A stretch of DNA of 56,931 bases from Nocardia brasiliensis IFM 10847. Lineage in GTDB: Bacteria; Actinomycetota; Actinomycetes; Mycobacteriales; Mycobacteriaceae. The DNA is taken from assembly GCF_000710915.1 (NCBI RefSeq), contig NZ_BAUA01000190.1, forward strand, positions 1-56,931, written 5' to 3'. Shown one piece after another: positions 25,811 to 33,786 of this stretch (its first letter is position 1; the number at the start of each line of letters is the position of its first letter). The position numbers and the translations under genes were made by a program. A model generated the notes under the pieces. It made no database searches. It saw only the letters and a program-made list of their open reading frames with translations, and was not told the origin of the DNA.

Positions 25811-26794
25811 TTACGGTCCGGCTCCGGTGGTGTCGGGCCCGGTCCGCAACGGATGACGGCTCGGTTCGGCGACGATGCGAGCCGGCACGTTCCGTGCTCC
25901 TTCGAGAGTGCGCCCGACGATCGCGGAACCGACCACCAGCGCGCCACCTATCATCTGCACGACGGTGAGCTGCTCACCGGCCAGCAGCACCGCGAAAAGG
26001 GTCGAAAAGACCGGCTCCGTACAGAGAATCAAGCCGACCCGGGTAGAGCTCGTCCGGCGTGCACCACGGAGCTGGGCGAAGAACGCGAACGACGTGCCGA
26101 TCACGCCGAGATAGACGATCAGCAGCCAATTCGATCCGCTCACCGCGCCGGCCAGGCGCCACATCGGCGCACCCGTCAGCACCGAGGTCCCCGTCGCCAG
26201 CAGCAGCACCACGACGAACTCGATCAGGGTGATGTTCACCAGCGACTGGTTCTGCCCTTCGGAACTGCGGCCGAACAGGGTGATCTGGGTGGCCCTGATC
26301 ATCGCCGCGGCCAAGATGATCAAGTCTCCGCTCTGCGGATGGAATCCACCCTTCGACAACAGCAACAGACCACAGCCGACGAGCGCGGTGACCGTAGCGA
26401 GATAGACCGGAAGCGGTTGTGCCCGACGACTGAGCAGGCGTTCGAGGACCGGCACGAGCACCACGGAAACGGTGATCAGAAATCCGGAGTTGGCGGCCGA
26501 AGTATGCAGCACGCCAATTGTTTCCAAGATCAGAATGCCGTAGAGCATGAACCCGAAGGCGATGCCGTTGCGCACCTCGGAAGAGGTGAGCTGAGGCAGC
26601 GTGCGCAACGCGAGCAGCGCGATGACCGGTATCGCCGCCGCGAAACGCAGCGCGAGAAAGCCGGCCGCGGGCACCGCACTGCCGACCGTCTGCATGACGA
26701 CGTAGCTGGAACCCCAGGTGATCGCCACCAGCAAGATGGACAGATCCGTCAGGGCCACCATCGACCCTGGTTGTGACGCGTCCCCACCCCGCAT
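25811..26794 (-). CDS. EamA/DMT-family transporter, probable fluorothreonine exporter
   Basis: 327-aa membrane protein with ten hydrophobic segments in two EamA repeats ('ITWGSSYVVMQTVG' early, 'YLGVIGTSFAFFAQL' late). EamA proteins export amino acids and other metabolites. An EamA-type transporter is part of the S. cattleya fluorothreonine locus, and the pairing here with the transaldolase, and within 2 kb of a tRNA deacylase, supports the same role. ATG 26794 with a G-rich site 9-18 bases upstream; ATG 26761 is an alternative. 58 bases separate its stop from the XRE gene. Confidence 0.82.
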   Translation of the reverse strand: MRGGDASQPGSMVALTDLSILLVAITWGSSYVVMQTVGSAVPAAGFLALRFAAAIPVIALLALRTLPQLTSSEVRNGIAFGFMLYGILILETIGVLHTSAANSGFLITVSVVLVPVLERLLSRRAQPLPVYLATVTALVGCGLLLLSKGGFHPQSGDLIILAAAMIRATQITLFGRSSEGQNQSLVNITLIEFVVVLLLATGTSVLTGAPMWRLAGAVSGSNWLLIVYLGVIGTSFAFFAQLRGARRTSSTRVGLILCTEPVFSTLFAVLLAGEQLTVVQMIGGALVVGSAIVGRTLEGARNVPARIVAEPSRHPLRTGPDTTGAGP

Positions 26795-27301
26795 CGTGGT
26801 ACACCGCCCCCTCGATTGCCAAATATTTGCCGACTTCGACTGACGTACAGCATATTAGGCAGAATCGTACAGTTTGTTGCACTCTGGGCTCTGCCCCCAA
26901 TTCCGGTGTCAGCGGTAAGTTGTAGCGCCCGCTGCTACCTCGTGCACCCTTGCGACTGCCCAGTCCCATAAGTCACACTGGCTATCGGACATGCAGCGCG
27001 GAATGTTCGGGTCACTCGGGTCGCCGTGATCGTCGCTTGCCGGCGGACCAGATCATCCATGGGGGTCACCGTGGTTTGCCAGGTGAATGCTCGGCGGTCA
27101 GTCGAGGCTATCCGGCAGCACGTCGGCCTGCATGCGGGCATCGAGCGATCCCATTCTCACGCCGGCCCTACAGTCCACACTCGAGCCCTGGCTGCACGAG
27201 TGCCGGGACGGCGTTCACCGCACGGGCGCGCACGTTCGACCTAGGGGCGCGCACCAGCCTCCCTAGTTTTGATACACAGCACGAAAGCGGGGGCAGATTT
27301 G
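26795..27301. promoter_or_regulatory. 507-base divergent intergenic region with repeats
   Basis: No gene seen. The EamA promoter side has a TAATAT -10-like box (minus strand, 26852-26857) flanked by two direct CGTACAG repeats at 26844-26850 and 26866-26872, spaced 22 bases (two helical turns). The LuxR side has an inverted repeat CTAGGG (27241-27246) / CCCTAG (27261-27266), 36 bases before the start codon. The middle about 300 bases show nothing I can interpret. Confidence 0.5.
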
Positions 27302-27976
27302 ATGGTTGCACCGGCAGGTATACGACTGGTAGTCGTCGATGAACATGTGTTGTATCGGCACGGAATTGTGGAAATTCTTTCCCACGAACACGATATGGAA
27401 GTCGTCGGACAATGCGGTGAGCGCGATGTCGAGGCGACACTCGAGCGGCACCGGCCGGATATCGCGATCATCAGTATCAGCCAATACGAGCGGCGACCGG
27501 AACGTTGGATACGCAGCGTCCTGCTGAGCACGCCCAGCGCGGTCGCGGTGATCATCTTGGGCGACCGGGACACTCCGCGTGGTATCGGCGATCTGATCGC
27601 AGCGGGCGCAGGCGGATACGTCTGGAAGAACTCGACCCGGGAGGAATTGATCAGCGCGGTACGCAAGATCTTCGAGAACCCCGAGCAGGTGGTCTTGTCG
27701 GTCACCCGAGGCATGCTGCAAGGTCTGGGGAGCGGGGACGGAGCCATACTCTCCACCCGGGAACGAGAGGTGCTGACGCTCGTCGCCGCGGGTCTGAAGA
27801 ACTCGCAGATCGCCGATCGGCTGTATCTGGCGGAAGGTACCGTCAAACGGCATCTGACGAATATCTACGCCAAACTCTCGGCCTCCTCACGCGTCGAAGC
27901 AATAAAACAGGCAATCGCCCTGGACCTGCTTTCGGTCGAGGCGATACTCGAGCCCGACGCCTCCAGGCAGCGATGA
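27302..27976 (+). CDS. NarL/LuxR-type regulator with degenerate receiver
   Basis: 224-aa response-regulator-like protein: receiver fold at 1-120 and LuxR-type helix-turn-helix at about 145-205 ('LSTREREVLTLVAAGLKNSQIA', 'GTVKRHLTNIYAKL'). The acidic pocket (VDEH) and the Lys (YVWKNS) are kept, but the phospho-acceptor Asp is replaced: 'PDIAIISIS' has Ser where NarL has Asp in 'LLDL'. The Thr/Ser switch residue is also not obvious. It is probably controlled by ligand or partner rather than phosphorylation, and no histidine kinase is adjacent. ATG 27302. The stop abuts the next ATG. Confidence 0.88.
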   Translation: MVAPAGIRLVVVDEHVLYRHGIVEILSHEHDMEVVGQCGERDVEATLERHRPDIAIISISQYERRPERWIRSVLLSTPSAVAVIILGDRDTPRGIGDLIAAGAGGYVWKNSTREELISAVRKIFENPEQVVLSVTRGMLQGLGSGDGAILSTREREVLTLVAAGLKNSQIADRLYLAEGTVKRHLTNIYAKLSASSRVEAIKQAIALDLLSVEAILEPDASRQR

Positions 27977-28420
27977 ATGCCGCGCCGAGCCACTGCGATC
28001 GTCGTCGGCATAGCCGAAAGACCCACTGCCTTCGCCGCTCTCGATGCGGCCGCCGGTCTGTCCCGCGATCTCGCGGACGAATTGCATGTAGTGCACGCCA
28101 TCGATCTGGGCGACTATCCGGTGGATCCCGATATCGATGACTGGGAAAAACGGGCAGACGCGAAACAGGCGACCCTGCGGGCGCGCGCCGCCGCCGCGCT
28201 CTACGATTATCGCTCGATCGGGTGGACATATCATGCTCGACGCGGCGCACCGGAGCGAGTCCTGCTCGCCGTCGCGCACTCGGTAGGCGCCAGGATGATC
28301 GTCATCGGCTCGCATCCGCATTCGTTTCTCGGCTATCACTACGGTGGTTCCGTGTCGCGTGCGCTGCTGCGCCAGCACGAATATCCGATACTCCTGGTCT
28401 CCGAGCACAGTCAGGCCTGA
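27977..28420 (+). CDS. Universal stress protein (UspA family)
   Basis: 147-aa single Usp domain; the nucleotide-binding tail 'VIGSHPHSFLGYHYGGSVSR' fits the G-x2-G-x9-G type loosely. It starts with the base after the regulator's TGA, so the two are translated together. The role is unknown; it may support stress tolerance during fluorometabolite production. Confidence 0.82.
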   Translation: MPRRATAIVVGIAERPTAFAALDAAAGLSRDLADELHVVHAIDLGDYPVDPDIDDWEKRADAKQATLRARAAAALYDYRSIGWTYHARRGAPERVLLAVAHSVGARMIVIGSHPHSFLGYHYGGSVSRALLRQHEYPILLVSEHSQA

Positions 28421-28443
28421 GTGCGCGCTCTCGGACCGCAGCG

Positions 28444-28478
28444 CCGGGCACGGCCGGACTACGCCCGACCGTGCCTGG
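28444..28478. terminator. Imperfect hairpin between convergent genes
   Basis: CCGGGCACGG (28444-28453) pairs with CCGTGCCTGG (28469-28478) at 9 of 10 positions around a loop of 15 bases, just beyond the stress-protein stop. It overlaps the end of the small minus ORF. Confidence 0.4.
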
Positions 28479-28686
28479 CCTTGTGGAACAACACACCTCG
28501 GAGACGGTTCGTACCGACCAGCGCGACGCGGCGGACATCCGCCAAGCCGTGGCCTGCAGGTAACACGCCCGTGTGGTCCCCGACTGCGCGCATCGCGTGC
28601 AATTCGGCGCAGACACGCTCGACGTCACGGTCGACGAAATTCGTCGAGCCCGCCAGGTGGCCCCTGTCGGTTTCTTTGGTAGTCAT
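28459..28686 (-). CDS. Possible small protein downstream of the tRNA deacylase gene
   Basis: 75-aa reading frame with a strong site (CGGAGG, 6 bases before ATG 28686), 38 bases downstream of the YbaK-type gene. The sequence is polar with no motif I recognise ('NFVDRDVERVCAEL' in the middle). A strong ribosome site favours a real gene; the short length and overlap with a hairpin count against it. Confidence 0.4.
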   Translation of the reverse strand: MTTKETDRGHLAGSTNFVDRDVERVCAELHAMRAVGDHTGVLPAGHGLADVRRVALVGTNRLRGVLFHKARHGRA

Positions 28687-28724
28687 CACAGACCTCCGAG
28701 ATGTACGTTCTGTCGGCAATCGGG

Positions 28725-29240
28725 TTACGTCATCGCCTCGCCCATGGCCACCTCGTACTGCGCGATCTTCTCGGTCCGCGGTTGGGCCAACCGCACGTAG
28801 TCGCCGGTACGCAACGCCATCGACCGATCGAGCCGGGCCGCGTTGAAATACAGCTCGGGGATGTCGAGTACACCAGGGTCGACGATGAGTTCGAGATCGG
28901 GATGAAACGAGAAGGGCAGAATCGTGCCCGCCACCGAACCGGAGAGATTCTCGGCGATGTCAGGGGTGGCAAAAGATACATAGGTGCCGTCGAAGAGCGC
29001 GCGCACCGCGGTGAGGTCGACCTTTGCGTCACCCGGCACCACCGCCAAGACGTACCGCTTGTTCTTCTTGCCGATCTTCACCATCACCACCATGCATTTC
29101 GCCGCATCGTGCAAGTCGTTGCCGCGCATCGGACTGACCAGGTCGGTGCGGCCCTCCGGTTCATGATCGATCAATCGATACTGTGCCGAACCTGCGTCGA
29201 GGAACTCGATGAGGCGCTGGTAGGGATCACTCTGGGTCAT
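28725..29240 (-). CDS. YbaK/ProX-type aminoacyl-tRNA deacylase
   Basis: 171-aa free-standing trans-editing protein of the YbaK/EbsC (INS) superfamily. The conserved Lys sits in 'AAKCMVVMVKIG', the position of the catalytic Lys of YbaK ('AKTLV'). Such enzymes hydrolyse misacylated tRNA. In S. cattleya a dedicated deacylase, FthB, clears fluorothreonyl-tRNA so that 4-fluorothreonine is not read as threonine; location in this cluster makes that the best hypothesis, but orthology is not shown. ATG 29240 with AGG at 5 bases. Confidence 0.85.
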   Translation of the reverse strand: MTQSDPYQRLIEFLDAGSAQYRLIDHEPEGRTDLVSPMRGNDLHDAAKCMVVMVKIGKKNKRYVLAVVPGDAKVDLTAVRALFDGTYVSFATPDIAENLSGSVAGTILPFSFHPDLELIVDPGVLDIPELYFNAARLDRSMALRTGDYVRLAQPRTEKIAQYEVAMGEAMT

Positions 29241-29412
29241 GCGAACCTTTCTGAGTCGACGAAGACCAACGCGTGCACAACCTCCAGGCACAGCACATCC
29301 CGGCAGGTGTGGTGCGATAGGCGAGCGTTTAGTAAAACGAACGATACCGACTACTATACTTTACGCCACCGGCGCGGCGATAGTCCGCGCTTACCGTCGA
29401 ATATCCACTGCC

Positions 29413-29430
29413 GCTTCGGTTTACCGAAGC
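29413..29430 (-). terminator. Short hairpin after the OsmC stop
   Basis: GCTTCGG-ttta-CCGAAGC: perfect 7-bp stem with a 4-base loop, 1 base beyond the osmC stop codon on the minus strand. Probable terminator of the long minus operon. Confidence 0.7.
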
Positions 29431-29431
29431 C

Positions 29432-29902
29432 TCAGATGCCGGCGACCTGCGGTTCGCAACGGATGTCGAAGTTGACGGAGTTGGCGATGAAACAGAGGTC
29501 GTGCGCGCGCTCGTGCAGCGCGAGCGCGCGGTCCCGGTGCTGCGCATCGGTGATCCGCGCCCGGGGCCGCAGTACTACCTCGGCGAAGCGCCCACCGCCC
29601 GCGGGGTCTTCGACCATGGTGCCCGACGGGTGATCGGTGTATTCGGTGACCACGATCCCCGCGCGGGCGCACAGCACGAGGTACCAGAGCATGTGGCACT
29701 GCGACAGCGAGGCCACCAGCAGTTCTTCCGGATTCCACTGTTCGGGTGCGCCGCGGAACGCCGGATCGGCCGTGCCCAGGATCGGCGGTTTGCCCTCGGC
29801 GCTGACGATATGCGATCGCTCGAAATCCCGGTACCCGCTGGTGCCCGTGCCGGTGTTACCGGTCCAGGTCACGTCCAGCGCGTACTCGTGCGCCTTGGCC
29901 AT
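29432..29902 (-). CDS. OsmC/Ohr-family peroxide-resistance protein
   Basis: 156-aa thiol peroxidase-like protein. The two redox Cys are in 'SLSQCHMLWYL' and 'AHDLCFIANSVNF', both in OsmC context. It reduces organic hydroperoxides in the cytoplasm. It starts 9 bases after the wall-hydrolase stop, so it may be the last gene of that operon. Confidence 0.88.
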   Translation of the reverse strand: MAKAHEYALDVTWTGNTGTGTSGYRDFERSHIVSAEGKPPILGTADPAFRGAPEQWNPEELLVASLSQCHMLWYLVLCARAGIVVTEYTDHPSGTMVEDPAGGGRFAEVVLRPRARITDAQHRDRALALHERAHDLCFIANSVNFDIRCEPQVAGI

Positions 29903-29911
29903 CCGCCACCC

Positions 29912-31633
29912 CTACGGCACTTTCTCGATCAACTTCATCACACCCGTCAATGTCGCAGCATAGCTCGGTTCGGTGGCGTAGCCCGCGGCCGCCACTTCGC
30001 GGGCGAACGCATAGGGATCGCCGGTGTGCGCGAACGCTTTCGCGTACCGGGGCTGCAACAGCACCTGCGCGTGGCCGTCGAACGACTGAGCCGGGGAGGC
30101 ATAGGCCCGGAACCACGCGCGTACGACGTAGTTGTAGCGCCCGTCGGGCCGTGGTGTCACCGAGATGATCCCGGGATAGCTTCGCACGTTCGGGGTGTTG
30201 TGCACCTCCGTGGTCGTGCACAGCTTACGTTGGGCCTCCGGCACTTTCGCGCTCGCTTTGATACCGAAGAAGTTGTTGCCGCAGGCCTTAGCGCCCCAAC
30301 CGGTTTCGAGCGCGGCCTGGCCGAGGGTGACCAGCCACGGTATGCGACTGCGGGTTTCGTTCGCCTGCGCGTGCGGACGGTACTTGCGCACGAAATCCAC
30401 CACGTGGGCGGGCACCCGGCCGCTGGGCCGCGGCCCGGGTTTCGGCGTCGGCGCGGGCGCGCTACCGCCGCCCAGACCGGGAACCGGTCCGGCGAACAGC
30501 GGACTCGGCGACCGCGCACCTTCCCAGCTGAGGTCGACATGGATGTGATCGGTGTGCGGGTTGCTGCCACCGTACGGGCGCCAACCCTGCGCACGGTACT
30601 GCCAGCCCCACTGCCGTCGATTCCAAATGATGTACGCCACTTGCAATTCCACCGCATTCGCCTGCAACCAGGCGAGGTAGGCCTCGACCTGCGCCCGATG
30701 CGCCGGGTCCGCCGCGTTCGCGTACAGGTCGATCGAACGCCCCTCGCCGTGCAGCGACGGGGTCCCGAAAGTCGTTGCCCGGCAGTTGAAGGTACCCGCC
30801 TGGCGGCCGGTGAGCCGCTTCCACTGATTCGCCATCGCGCGGGCGCCCGGCTGCTCCCCCGTCGCGCACTTGGTGAACGAACCGCGCCGCACGATGCCTG
30901 CGGCACGATCGGGCGTCCGGGTCGGCGTGGGCGTGGGGGTAGGCGTAGGTCCCGGCTTCGGCGTCGAACCGTTCTGGCGATACCGCCGTACATGCGCGAG
31001 TGCGGCCGCGTTGGCCGGACCGGTCAGATACGTCCAGGTGTCGGGGCGTCCGCGCACGTCGACGTGCGCGAAATTGCCGCCGACGCCGAGCGCGATATCG
31101 TTGCCGCAGGCGTCGATCGCCAGTTCCGCGATCTGTAGCCCGGTGAGACCGGCGATGGTGATGTCGGCGGCTTGTCCGCTGCAATGCCTACTGAGCGTGG
31201 GCTTTTGCCCGCGCGCCCGGTAGACGGCGACATTGCTCGCCCAGGACCGGTAGCCCGAGGTGATCCGCACCGGCTTTCCCGCCCGATCGCGGATCGCTTG
31301 CAGACAGCGGACCAGCGCCGGCGAGATGCGGGCCCGGTCAGCGGGTCGTCCACCGCTGCTGACGAGTTCACCGACGGTGAAGTTCGGCGCCAGCTTCTTC
31401 GCCCGAACCTGCGGGCCGGTGTCGTAGAGCGGCAGACCGGTACTGTTCGGATCCCAATGCTCTTGCCCGGCGGCAGACGGGCCGGGCCGGGCGGTGAGCA
31501 CCAGCCCCGACGGGAAACTTTCGGCCTCGAAAGCCGCCGCGGCACCGGCGACGCTCTCATCGAACTCGTGCTGCTCGACGGCACCGGATTCTTCGGCTTC
31601 GCTGTGCACAGGCCACTCGGCTACGACGCTCAT
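29912..31633 (-). CDS. Three-domain peptidoglycan hydrolase without signal peptide
   Basis: 573 aa. An acidic N-terminus (1-75) is followed by an M15/YcbK-like peptidase domain (about 80-195; zinc ligands likely His150, Asp157 and His190 in 'SRHCSGQAADI' and 'FAHVDV'), a Pro-Thr linker (224-240), a second M15-like domain (about 250-385; 'SLHGEGRSIDLY', 'NPHTDHIHVDL'), a Pro linker, and a FlgJ-type glucosaminidase domain (about 415-573; Glu in 'AALETGWG', 'NNFFGIK'). It could cut both peptide and glycan bonds. No Sec or Tat signal is visible. Start ATG 31633 with GGGAGG upstream. Last large gene of a six-gene operon. Confidence 0.85.
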   Translation of the reverse strand: MSVVAEWPVHSEAEESGAVEQHEFDESVAGAAAAFEAESFPSGLVLTARPGPSAAGQEHWDPNSTGLPLYDTGPQVRAKKLAPNFTVGELVSSGGRPADRARISPALVRCLQAIRDRAGKPVRITSGYRSWASNVAVYRARGQKPTLSRHCSGQAADITIAGLTGLQIAELAIDACGNDIALGVGGNFAHVDVRGRPDTWTYLTGPANAAALAHVRRYRQNGSTPKPGPTPTPTPTPTRTPDRAAGIVRRGSFTKCATGEQPGARAMANQWKRLTGRQAGTFNCRATTFGTPSLHGEGRSIDLYANAADPAHRAQVEAYLAWLQANAVELQVAYIIWNRRQWGWQYRAQGWRPYGGSNPHTDHIHVDLSWEGARSPSPLFAGPVPGLGGGSAPAPTPKPGPRPSGRVPAHVVDFVRKYRPHAQANETRSRIPWLVTLGQAALETGWGAKACGNNFFGIKASAKVPEAQRKLCTTTEVHNTPNVRSYPGIISVTPRPDGRYNYVVRAWFRAYASPAQSFDGHAQVLLQPRYAKAFAHTGDPYAFAREVAAAGYATEPSYAATLTGVMKLIEKVP

Positions 31634-31651
31634 CGCTTGCCTCCCCACCTC

Positions 31652-33733
31652 TCAGTAGGTGCTCTGGTGGATGGGGCGGCGTTCCCGCGGCGGACGCGCC
31701 GGTGTCACAGGACGCGCCCCCAGGTCCGCGAGGGTGACCACGGTGCTGCCGCTGGTCCAGAAATTCTTCGCCTGCCCCCGCGCGACGAGCTCCACGCACG
31801 CGGCGTGCGCGCATTGGCTCACGCCGGGGCGGGCGGGATGGAATTCGTAGTAGTCCAGCATCGAGATCTCGATCCGGGTGGCGGGCTTCTTGCGCCAGTC
31901 CTTGGGCGCCGGCGGCAGCACCCGCCACTGCACGCAGTCGATCGCGCCATACGCGAATTGCAGGTCGCTGTTGCGATACTCGCTCTGCTCGATCCGGGTG
32001 AAACCGATATCGCCGCCGCGCGCGATCGACTTGCGGATCTTGTCCCGCACGCCGGCCGAGCGCTTGATCATGTCCGCCACGTCGATGGTCACCTCGGTAC
32101 CGCTGGCGCCGAGGAAATGCGCGAACAGCCGGGCCGCCAGCGGGCCTGCCGCGATCACGCGGGCCATCGAAAAGAGCGCCACATCGCGCGGATCGCCGAA
32201 CGCGCACGCACAATCGATGGCCGCCTTGGCGTCGAGGCGATGACTGGTCAGGCTGCAGCGCTTGCGGAATCGTTTCTGCATCTCGCTCCAGGGCGCCTCC
32301 GGCTTCAGATCGTCCTGGACCGGTTTGCATTTGCCGAGCATCCGGCGAGCGCGCGCGGGCGGCGCTTGCTCCTCGAACGATTCGCTGTCCCGGCACCGGC
32401 ACCCGCACTCCTGCGCGATCGACTCCCCCGCGTAATCCTCTGATTCCCAATCGGTCTCGCCCCAGTACTCCCCGTCGCCCTCCTGTGGCGTCCACAGCTC
32501 GTCGCTGCTCTCGTCGGGAACTTCCCGGCTGAGCACCCCGCCGCTCAGGTTCGCTGACGCGTCGGCGAGCAGCTGCCAGCCGAATCGACGGGGAATATCG
32601 TTGTGCGGCACTCGCGTTCGCTCCACCCGGAAGTTCGGCGAACCAGCCGTCCGGACAGCCGCCGCCACCCGTTCGCTGGCCCGCGCGGTGCCTTCCCCGG
32701 GGCGGTACAGCACCCGCAGCGCGCCGGTGCCCGCCGCCATGCGCTTGCGCGCCCAGTCGATCAACGCTTTCGGGTCGTTGTACAGCGCGTCGAAGGTGTG
32801 CACCTCGTCCGGATCGGTGTGACCCAGGATCGCCATCAGCGCCGCGCCACCGCCGGAGTGCGCGGTCAGGATCAGACGGTTGCGACGCACGGTCGTGCCG
32901 GTCGCCGCGCCGAAACGGGCCAGCGCGTCATCGATCAACGCGTGCAGCGCACCGGGTTTCGTGAGCGCCGGGAACGTGTAGCGCGCCGGATTGCCTTTGG
33001 GCTGATGGTGGCCACGGGGCAGGATCAGCACCGTCGGCACCGTCCGTCCGGCGGCTCCGGGCTTGGCCGGATCGGTGAAATCCAGTCCGCTGATCGGCTT
33101 CTTGTGCTTGACGATGTGCATCGCCGCGCCGTGACCGGAGTAGCCGTGCAAGTGCACGACCACGTCGACCACCGAGGGATCGACCATGCCGTTCCACTCG
33201 ATCAGCAGATCCGGTGGCGTGCCCGCGTGCGAGCGCAGTTGCGGATGGCGGTGCACGAGCAACCGGCCTGGTGTCACCGCGACGGGCTGGGCGTCTTCGT
33301 AATCCGCGTCTTCGTAATCCGCGTCCTCGTAGTCGACTTCCCCGTTGTCGGCTGCCTCGTAATCGGCATCCTCGTAGTCGGCGTTCTCGTAGTCGCCTTC
33401 TTCGTAGATCCCGCCTTCGTAGCCGGCGTTCTCGTAGTCCGCTTCGGCATAGTCCGCGGCCTCGAAAGGCGCTAGCTCGCTGTCCACTTCGAAGACCGCG
33501 TCCTCCTGGTCCGCGTCCTCGCCGTCGTACTCGGTCCCGTAGGCGTAGTCCGCCTCGACAGCCCCGGCTTCGCCGAACTCGGTGTCGGAACTCTCGTTCT
33601 GCCAGCCGGTTTCGCCGTCGTGCTCCAGCGCACCCACGTCCTCGGCGAAGACGTCTTCGCGCGTGGGCCACACGCCGGTCTCGGGCGCCGCCTCGGGCGA
33701 AGCGAAGATCGATGATTCGGCAACGGTACTCAT
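31652..33733 (-). CDS. Acidic-repeat protein with alpha/beta-hydrolase-like core
   Basis: 693 aa. Residues 1-150 are very acidic and carry degenerate Asp-Tyr-Glu tandem repeats. A central region (about 165-400) reads like a hydrolase: 'VVHLHGYSGHG', 'LILPRGHHQPKG' and the elbow 'TAHSGGGAAL'. A second acidic linker with Cys-rich 'QECGCRCRDSE' leads to a C-terminal unknown domain (about 490-690) with several Cys and 'RIEISMLDYYEFHP'. No signal peptide. GGAG 6 bases before ATG 33733. Function unknown; the hydrolase assignment is by motif only. Confidence 0.7.
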   Translation of the reverse strand: MSTVAESSIFASPEAAPETGVWPTREDVFAEDVGALEHDGETGWQNESSDTEFGEAGAVEADYAYGTEYDGEDADQEDAVFEVDSELAPFEAADYAEADYENAGYEGGIYEEGDYENADYEDADYEAADNGEVDYEDADYEDADYEDAQPVAVTPGRLLVHRHPQLRSHAGTPPDLLIEWNGMVDPSVVDVVVHLHGYSGHGAAMHIVKHKKPISGLDFTDPAKPGAAGRTVPTVLILPRGHHQPKGNPARYTFPALTKPGALHALIDDALARFGAATGTTVRRNRLILTAHSGGGAALMAILGHTDPDEVHTFDALYNDPKALIDWARKRMAAGTGALRVLYRPGEGTARASERVAAAVRTAGSPNFRVERTRVPHNDIPRRFGWQLLADASANLSGGVLSREVPDESSDELWTPQEGDGEYWGETDWESEDYAGESIAQECGCRCRDSESFEEQAPPARARRMLGKCKPVQDDLKPEAPWSEMQKRFRKRCSLTSHRLDAKAAIDCACAFGDPRDVALFSMARVIAAGPLAARLFAHFLGASGTEVTIDVADMIKRSAGVRDKIRKSIARGGDIGFTRIEQSEYRNSDLQFAYGAIDCVQWRVLPPAPKDWRKKPATRIEISMLDYYEFHPARPGVSQCAHAACVELVARGQAKNFWTSGSTVVTLADLGARPVTPARPPRERRPIHQSTY
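33290..33470. repeat. Tandem repeat encoding (A/E)DYE acidic units
   Basis: About twelve degenerate 12-15-base units resembling TCCGCGTCCTCGTAG (minus strand reads Asp-Tyr-Glu-Asp/Asn-Ala). In frame with the host gene, so expansion or contraction would change the acidic spacer without breaking the protein. Confidence 0.8.
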
Positions 33734-33786
33734 ATCAGGCTCCAATCGGTATCGCGCGATGGCGAACGACTCGACGTCCCAACGGC

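Noticed and set aside
26795..27301. Small ORFs in the 507-base gap
   Set aside because: Short frames on both strands lack ribosome sites and recognisable composition.
27302..27976. LuxR quorum-sensing receptor for acyl-homoserine lactone
   Set aside because: The N-terminal domain is a response-regulator receiver fold, not an autoinducer-binding domain, and there is no luxI.
33290..33470. CRISPR-like short repeats
   Set aside because: Repeats are 12-15 bases, degenerate, without spacers, and in frame as Asp-Tyr-Glu units of a protein.
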